Source: CAWJMD01 sp963700925 (GTDB lineage Bacteria > Actinomycetota > Actinomycetes > Actinomycetales > CAWJMD01). From it: 64,000 nt of DNA. Position numbers and translations under genes: made by a program. Every line of letters begins with the position of its first letter. Within the stretch, counting starts at the first letter, position 1. The notes beneath the pieces are model-generated. The model had not been told where the DNA came from. It was given only the letters and a program-made list of their open reading frames with translations, and searched no databases. The stretch is from the NCBI GenBank assembly GCA_963700925.1, contig OY969553.1, positions 62,001 through 126,000 of the forward strand, read 5' to 3'. Shown here piece after piece: positions 59,888-64,000 of this stretch.

Positions 59888-60381
59888 ATGGACGCTGCCG
59901 AGTTCGATGCCTTCTATACAGGCTCCTATCGGCGCATCGTCGGCCAGCTGTACGTGATGATCGGCAACCGCGACGAGGCGGCCGAGTGCGTGCAGGAGGC
60001 CTTCGTCCGAGCATGGGACCACGGCGTCGCTTGGACGGCACCCCGGACGCCTGGGTGCGGACGACGGCCTACCGACTAGTCGTCAGCCGACGGCGCAGAA
60101 CGCTCCTCGCGCGGCGCGACCCTGACCGAGCCCTGCAGCAGGAGCGACACCACGCGGGCCCCGACCCACATCGGACCGCGTTGATGGAGGCTCTGAAGCA
60201 GCTGCCGGAGCCGACGCGCAGGGCGATCGTCCTGCACCACCTGTGCGACCTGCCGGTCGACCAGGTCGCCGCCGAGATGGGAGTCCCCGTCGGGACCGTC
60301 AAGGCGCGCCTGTCCCGGGGACGAGCAGCGCTCGCTTCCCTGCTCTCCGACGAGGCCCCCCAGGAGGTGCCAAGTGTCTGA
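59888..60381 (+). pseudogene. ECF sigma factor, frameshifted in region 2
   Basis: ATG 59888 has a GGGGGGAA SD. The first frame gives MDAAEFDAFYTGSYRRIVGQL...AECVQEAFVRAWDH (sigma region 2) and then runs out at 60079. The rest, RLDGTPDAWVRTTAYRLVVS through region 4 (ALKQLPEPTRRAIVLHHLCDLPVDQVAAEMGVPVGTVKARLSRGRAAL), is in the next frame to TGA 60381. One missing base near 60021 explains it; restored, the protein would be ~164 residues, normal for SigE/SigL-type ECF factors. Overlaps the next gene by 8 bp. Confidence 0.8.
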
Positions 60382-61105
60382 TCTGACGAAGACCCTCGAT
60401 GACCTGGCGCGCAGCGCCACCACCGAGCTCGACCCGCTGCCGGTCGCCCAGATCCGTCAGGCGGGAGACCTGCGGCGCCGCCGGCGCCACGGGTTCGCGG
60501 CGCTCGGGACCGCAGCAGGCGCAATCGCCGTCGCAGGGATCGTTGTCTCCTCGGGATCGCTGCTTTCGGCCCCACAGCGCTCTGACCCGGCGCAGACTCC
60601 GTCGCTGCCCGCACCGACCGAGACGGCCGCCCCGGAGCCGACGCCGACCACGCCCGCGACGTCGACACCGCCCAGCTCGCCCTCGGACGGTGTCACCCCA
60701 CCCGCGACCACCGGCACGCCCGACCCTGACCGCCAGGTCGGGTACGGCGAGGTCAAGCTCGGGATGAGCGGCGTCGAGGTCCTCGCCACGGGCGAGGTCA
60801 CCGGCGACCCGACGCAGCGCTGCATCGGGATGCCTCACGTCGCCGGTGGGTTCGTCGAGATCGGCCAGAGCCGAGACGAAGTCGTCGCCATCTTCTTCGG
60901 CGGCGACATGGCGACGTCACGTGGAATCAAGGTCGGCTCGACCCTGGCGGAGTTCGCGGCTGCATACCCAGGCTTGAACCCGGGCGAGCCCCACCACGCC
61001 GCAACCGTTCCCGTCACGGAGGATGTCTCATACATGTTCCTGTTCGCGGAGGGGGCCGTCGCCGAGCTGGTCCTCGCAAGCGACGACCAGGACTGCTTCG
61101 GCTGA
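60374..61105 (+). CDS. Membrane protein coupled to the first ECF sigma gene (putative anti-sigma)
   Basis: 243 residues from GTG 60374. A short cytoplasmic N-terminus (MSDLTKTLDDLARSATTELDPLPVAQIRQAGDLRRRRR), one membrane helix (GFAALGTAAGAIAVAGIVVSSG), a Pro/Thr-rich extracellular linker, and a ~115-residue globular C-terminal domain with two cysteines (CIGMPHV and DQDCFG). The gene overlap and topology suit an anti-sigma or sensor, although no HxxxCxxC zinc motif is present. Family not recognised. Confidence 0.7.
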   Translation: MSDLTKTLDDLARSATTELDPLPVAQIRQAGDLRRRRRHGFAALGTAAGAIAVAGIVVSSGSLLSAPQRSDPAQTPSLPAPTETAAPEPTPTTPATSTPPSSPSDGVTPPATTGTPDPDRQVGYGEVKLGMSGVEVLATGEVTGDPTQRCIGMPHVAGGFVEIGQSRDEVVAIFFGGDMATSRGIKVGSTLAEFAAAYPGLNPGEPHHAATVPVTEDVSYMFLFAEGAVAELVLASDDQDCFG

Positions 61106-61189
61106 CTCGAACGGGCTCGGCATGGAACCGCGCACCTCGCAGCCGCGTCGGACTGGGCACACCCATCCAGCGCCGGTCCGGAGGCTCCC

Positions 61190-62465
61190 GTGCGAGAGGG
61201 TCAGCTGCTCATCACCGCCCTGGCCGTCGGCGTCGCGATAGCCGGCGCGGGCGTTCTCGCCTCCGGCGCTCTGGACACCGATGCCCCGGCTGCGGCACGG
61301 AGTGCCTCAGGATTCGCCCCTCAGAATGTGAACGCCCTGCTCGGGGAGTGGGACGTCGACTCAACATTGGACGCCTGGGACGGCGCGCTGACGGTCGAAG
61401 GGACTCGCGCCACACTCGAGCGCTCTTGCGGCACAGACTTCCTCGACTGGGCCGGTCACCCCGACGGACTCTTGCTGCTGCACCTGATCTATGACGGCAG
61501 GATCGGCGAGCTGCTGGAACAGGTCCCAGGCCATCCGTGCGAGTACACACCCGAGGTCGCGGACGCGTGGCCGATGACGACGGCGGGCTTCAGGGTGGAC
61601 GACGACCACCACATCACGTTGACTGACCGGAGCGGCGGAATGGTGGCGGAGCTGACCCGCACGTCCCCTGTCACCCCCGCGACCAGGCGGGCCCCGACCG
61701 TGGCACCGCTCCCCGACGGCATCGTCCCCGCCACGCGCGAACTGCTCGCCGGCAAGTGGTACCTCGCAGGTGGCGGCACCGGACCTGAGGCCATCTGGAT
61801 GACGTGGCTCCAGGAAGGCCGAAGGACACCGGGAGACCTGGGCTGCGAAGAGCCGTACTACAAGTGGGTGGGCTCACCGCTGGGAGGACTCCTCGACAAC
61901 CCAGGTGACCCACAAGTCGGGCCGTGCATGCCCTTCAGCATCGATCCCGAGCGTCCGTCCCCGACGCCTCCACCTCGTGTCGAGCCGCCGACCGGCTTCG
62001 CCCGAGCCGGCCTCGACGGCGACGTGCTGATCCTGTTCGACGCCGAGGGAGCCGAGCTGGCGCGCCTGACCCGCTTCGGCGGACCCGGCCACCCGGGCGA
62101 CCCCGACTTTGCCCAGCCGCGGGTGCAGCACCCCTCCGCCCTGCTGCGTGCGCTGGCACATGGACCTCTTGGCGCACTCCCACCGCTCGAGTTCACGAGG
62201 ACGAGCAAGGCCAAGGGCATCCTGACGATCCCCACGGGCGACTGCACGACCCGGCTGGACTGGGTGGCGCACACGGACGGGCGTCTGGAGCTCAAGGTCG
62301 TCGAGGAGGTCGGCGTCCCGGCCTGCGAGGTGGTGTTCGCGCGAGGTGCGCACCTGGGCGCCGAGGGTCACGGGCTTCCGGGTGATGTGCGACGAGGCTG
62401 AGTTGATCGACCGCGACGGGACGCCAGTCGCCTACCTGATGCGCGACCAGGCCGAGGCCTGCTGA
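61190..62465 (+). pseudogene. Exported triple-repeat 'LLGEW' protein, frameshifted near its end
   Basis: GTG 61190 with GGAGG upstream. N-terminal hydrophobic signal/anchor (ITALAVGVAIAGAGVLASGAL), then three diverged copies of a ~105-residue unit beginning NALLGEWDVDS, ELLAGKWYLAG and ALLRALAHGPL. Units share a Cys, a W-x-HPDG or similar turn, a second Cys, a (T/A)GFRV strand and an ending like (A/V)ELTR. The original frame ends at 62401, but the third unit's ending (VTGFRVMCDEAELIDRDG, VAYLMRDQAEAC) continues in another frame to TGA 62463-62465, implying an extra base near 62345. Lipocalin/META-like fold guessed from the pattern only. Confidence 0.6.
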
Positions 62466-62574
62466 CGGAGACGGGGCAAGCGGACAGGGCAAGCCGCTGG
62501 CCACCCCAACCGAATCGCCCGCCAGCGCGTCTGCGTGGTGAGAGGCTCGTGAGAAGGGACGAGGGGGTGCGCCG

Positions 62575-63114
62575 ATGCGGCAATCGCTGGAGGACTCCTT
62601 CGCCGCGATGGCGGCCACCGAGCTGCCCGGGCTGCGCCGCTTCGCCTACGCCGTCAGCGGGGACTGGACGACCGCCGATGATCTCGTCCAGGGCGCCCTG
62701 GAACGCACCTACGCCGCCTGGGGACGTGCCCACCGCGCCGACGACCACGGCGCTTACCTGCGGACGGTGCTGCACCGCCTCGCGATCAGCGGCAGCCGAC
62801 GCGCGTTCCAGCGGCACGAGCTGTCCGTAGCGGCCCCTCCGGAGACATCGAGCGCTGAATCAGGTGGGCCGGACGGCCACGACGTTGCCGTCGACCGCAT
62901 GGACCTCGCACAGGCCCTGGCCAATCTGGCACCCGGGCAGCGGGCGGTCGTCGTCCTGCGCTACCTCGAGGATCGGCCGGTTCGTCAGGTAGCCGAGATC
63001 CTCGGCCTCTCCGAGGGCACCGTGAAGAGCCAGTGCTCGGACGGGCTCGCACGACTACGCACTCGGCTTCAGGCCGACGACGCCACTCCGGTGAGCGAAG
63101 GGACCTCGCGATGA
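62575..63114 (+). CDS. SigE-family ECF sigma factor
   Basis: 179 residues. Region 2 ELPGLRRFAYAVSGDWTTADDLVQGALERTYAAWGRA and region 4 DLAQALANLAPGQRAVVVLRYLEDRPVRQVAEILGLSEGTVKSQCSDGLARLR match the actinobacterial SigE (SigM-like, 'sigma-70 family, SigE') group. Intact, unlike the sigma gene at 59888. Its stop overlaps the next start (ATGA). Expected to control its own module under release from the membrane protein. Confidence 0.9.
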   Translation: MRQSLEDSFAAMAATELPGLRRFAYAVSGDWTTADDLVQGALERTYAAWGRAHRADDHGAYLRTVLHRLAISGSRRAFQRHELSVAAPPETSSAESGGPDGHDVAVDRMDLAQALANLAPGQRAVVVLRYLEDRPVRQVAEILGLSEGTVKSQCSDGLARLRTRLQADDATPVSEGTSR

Positions 63115-64000
63115 CAGACGTGATCGAGCGGCTGCGCGCCGCCGAGGACCGCACCCAGCCGCCTGGCCCGTTCGACCTGGCCGCTGCAACCCGAGCGGGT
63201 CAGGCGCGCCGGCGTCGCCGTCGCGGTACCTGGGTGGCAGGCATCGCCGGCATCGCTGCCGCCGTCGTCGTGGGGTCGGTGTTCACCTGGGCGGGGAGCG
63301 GTACGCCGGCCGAGGTGGCCGACACCCCCGCCCACCCGTTGCAGGACGTCGACGCGCTGCTCGGCGAGTGGTCTGTGCATGGTCTCGAGCCATCGGACTC
63401 CCTCGAGGAAGTCAGGCTCTCGGTCACGGAGGACCTAGCCGTCGTCAGCACGTCTTGTCTCTCGGGCTACCTTTGGGCCGCTCATCCAGACGGCTTGATG
63501 CTGATGGACCCGACCCTCCCCCTCGTGCTGATGGACCAGATTGAGGAGAACGGCGGCTGTGAGCGCGGCTTCGGCGGCGCCCTGGCCATCCGAGGCCGCG
63601 GGCTTTCATGTGCGATCCGACGAGCAGATCGACCTCGTGAACAGGCAAGGGGACGTAGTCGCGGGGCTTACCAGAACAGCGCCGGCTCCCCCGCGAACAC
63701 GCCCCGCACCGACAGCCGCACTGTTGCCAGAGGGAGTCGAGCCCGCGACGGAGGAGCGTCTGGAGGGGCGGTGGTACGAGGCTGGCGCAGGCGAGAGCGA
63801 CCGCTGGCTGGGGTGGATCGGCCGGGCGACGTGTCACCCGGCGGATCGCGGCGCCAGTGGTCGGAAGGCTGCAACATTGGGTTCCACAATTGCGGCTCGC
63901 CCACGGGTGGCATGCTGGTCAGCCCTGTTGTGATCACGACCGGGGCGGGTTCTGCGGCGGGCAAGCCGGACCCGGGTCCGACGTGGCCCCCGGCAAGATG
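63111..64000 (+). CDS. Membrane protein with LLGEW repeats, coupled to the second sigma gene (3' end outside window, two frameshifts)
   Basis: ATG 63111. Short cytoplasmic part (MTDVIERLRAAEDRTQPPGPFDLAAATRAGQARRRRRR), one helix (GTWVAGIAGIAAAVVVGSVF), then LLGEWSVHGLEPSDSLEEVRLSV...AAHPDGLMLMD, clearly paralogous to the first unit of 61190. Homology then moves to the next frame from about 63575 (AAGFHVRSDEQIDLVNRQGD, EERLEGRWYEAGAGESDRWLGW). It returns to the original frame at about 63815 (DRPGDVSPGG...CGSPTGGM). The original frame has no stop to the window end. Two compensating shifts, or sequence errors. Confidence 0.55.
   Translation, partial: MTDVIERLRAAEDRTQPPGPFDLAAATRAGQARRRRRRGTWVAGIAGIAAAVVVGSVFTWAGSGTPAEVADTPAHPLQDVDALLGEWSVHGLEPSDSLEEVRLSVTEDLAVVSTSCLSGYLWAAHPDGLMLMDPTLPLVLMDQIEENGGCERGFGGALAIRGRGLSCAIRRADRPREQARGRSRGAYQNSAGSPANTPRTDSRTVARGSRARDGGASGGAVVRGWRRRERPLAGVDRPGDVSPGGSRRQWSEGCNIGFHNCGSPTGGMLVSPVVITTGAGSAAGKPDPGPTWPPAR

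Noticed and set aside
59845..60080. Programmed frameshift in the first sigma gene
   Set aside because: No slippery heptamer, stimulatory structure or upstream SD-like element is visible at the junction; simple mutation or sequence error is more economical.
1..64000. tRNA/rRNA genes, CRISPR arrays, IS elements, prophage
   Set aside because: None found on reading both strands; gaps are short and lack cloverleaf features, spacer-repeat arrays, transposase or integrase motifs.

Overview
The window is very GC-rich, almost fully coding chromosomal DNA from an actinobacterium. The bc1/oxidase genes, a PimB-like mannosyltransferase, ClgR, MacS-like signalling and an MsiK-dependent style of sugar ABC operon all point that way. 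Gene order and content look most like Nocardioidaceae/Propionibacteriales (Nocardioides or Aeromicrobium type), but genus is an inference. No rRNA, tRNA, CRISPR, IS element or prophage was seen, and no stretch longer than 300 bases lacks a gene.

Region 1 (1-34 kb) is a conserved backbone, lhr, nei2, clgR, cinA, pgsA, rimO, ftsK, rnj, dapA, interrupted by accessory genes. These are a TPR-GGDEF protein between lhr and nei2; a secreted subtilase between clgR and cinA; a 14 kb island between rimO and ftsK; and a PadR/multicopper-oxidase group between ftsK and rnj. The 14 kb island holds a Tat-exported PhoD, a polar amino-acid ABC transporter, a LysE exporter and an eight-gene LacI-controlled polyol operon. 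That operon reads lacI, binding protein, two permeases, Zn-dehydrogenase, SDR, long-chain mannitol-type dehydrogenase, xylulokinase. It probably imports a pentitol or hexitol, oxidises it to a ketose such as D-xylulose and phosphorylates it. It has no ABC ATPase of its own.

Region 2 (34-59.6 kb) starts with a NarL/MacS-type two-component pair. It continues with a block whose order follows M. tuberculosis Rv2182c-Rv2196: acyltransferase, small CxxC protein, ArsA-like ATPase, SRPBCC protein, fadD15, pimB, DEDDh/GIY-YIG nuclease, trpD, ctaE-qcrC-qcrA-qcrB. Inserted in this block are an esterase, a TIGR00300 (archaeal-type ornithine cyclodeaminase-like) gene, two DUF202 genes, an EEP-family protein and two tandem ROK kinases. 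A five-fold 11-bp repeat at the trpD start creates a staircase of overlapping four-codon ORFs, next to a frameshifted receiver-like gene.

Region 3 (59.6-64 kb) follows the qcrB terminator and holds two adjacent ECF sigma-factor modules. Each is followed by membrane proteins; one family carries a repeated ~105-residue 'LLGEW' extracellular domain that I do not recognise. Several genes here are interrupted by single-base frameshifts, so this is either decaying accessory DNA or a locally error-prone stretch of sequence. It is the least explained part of the window.
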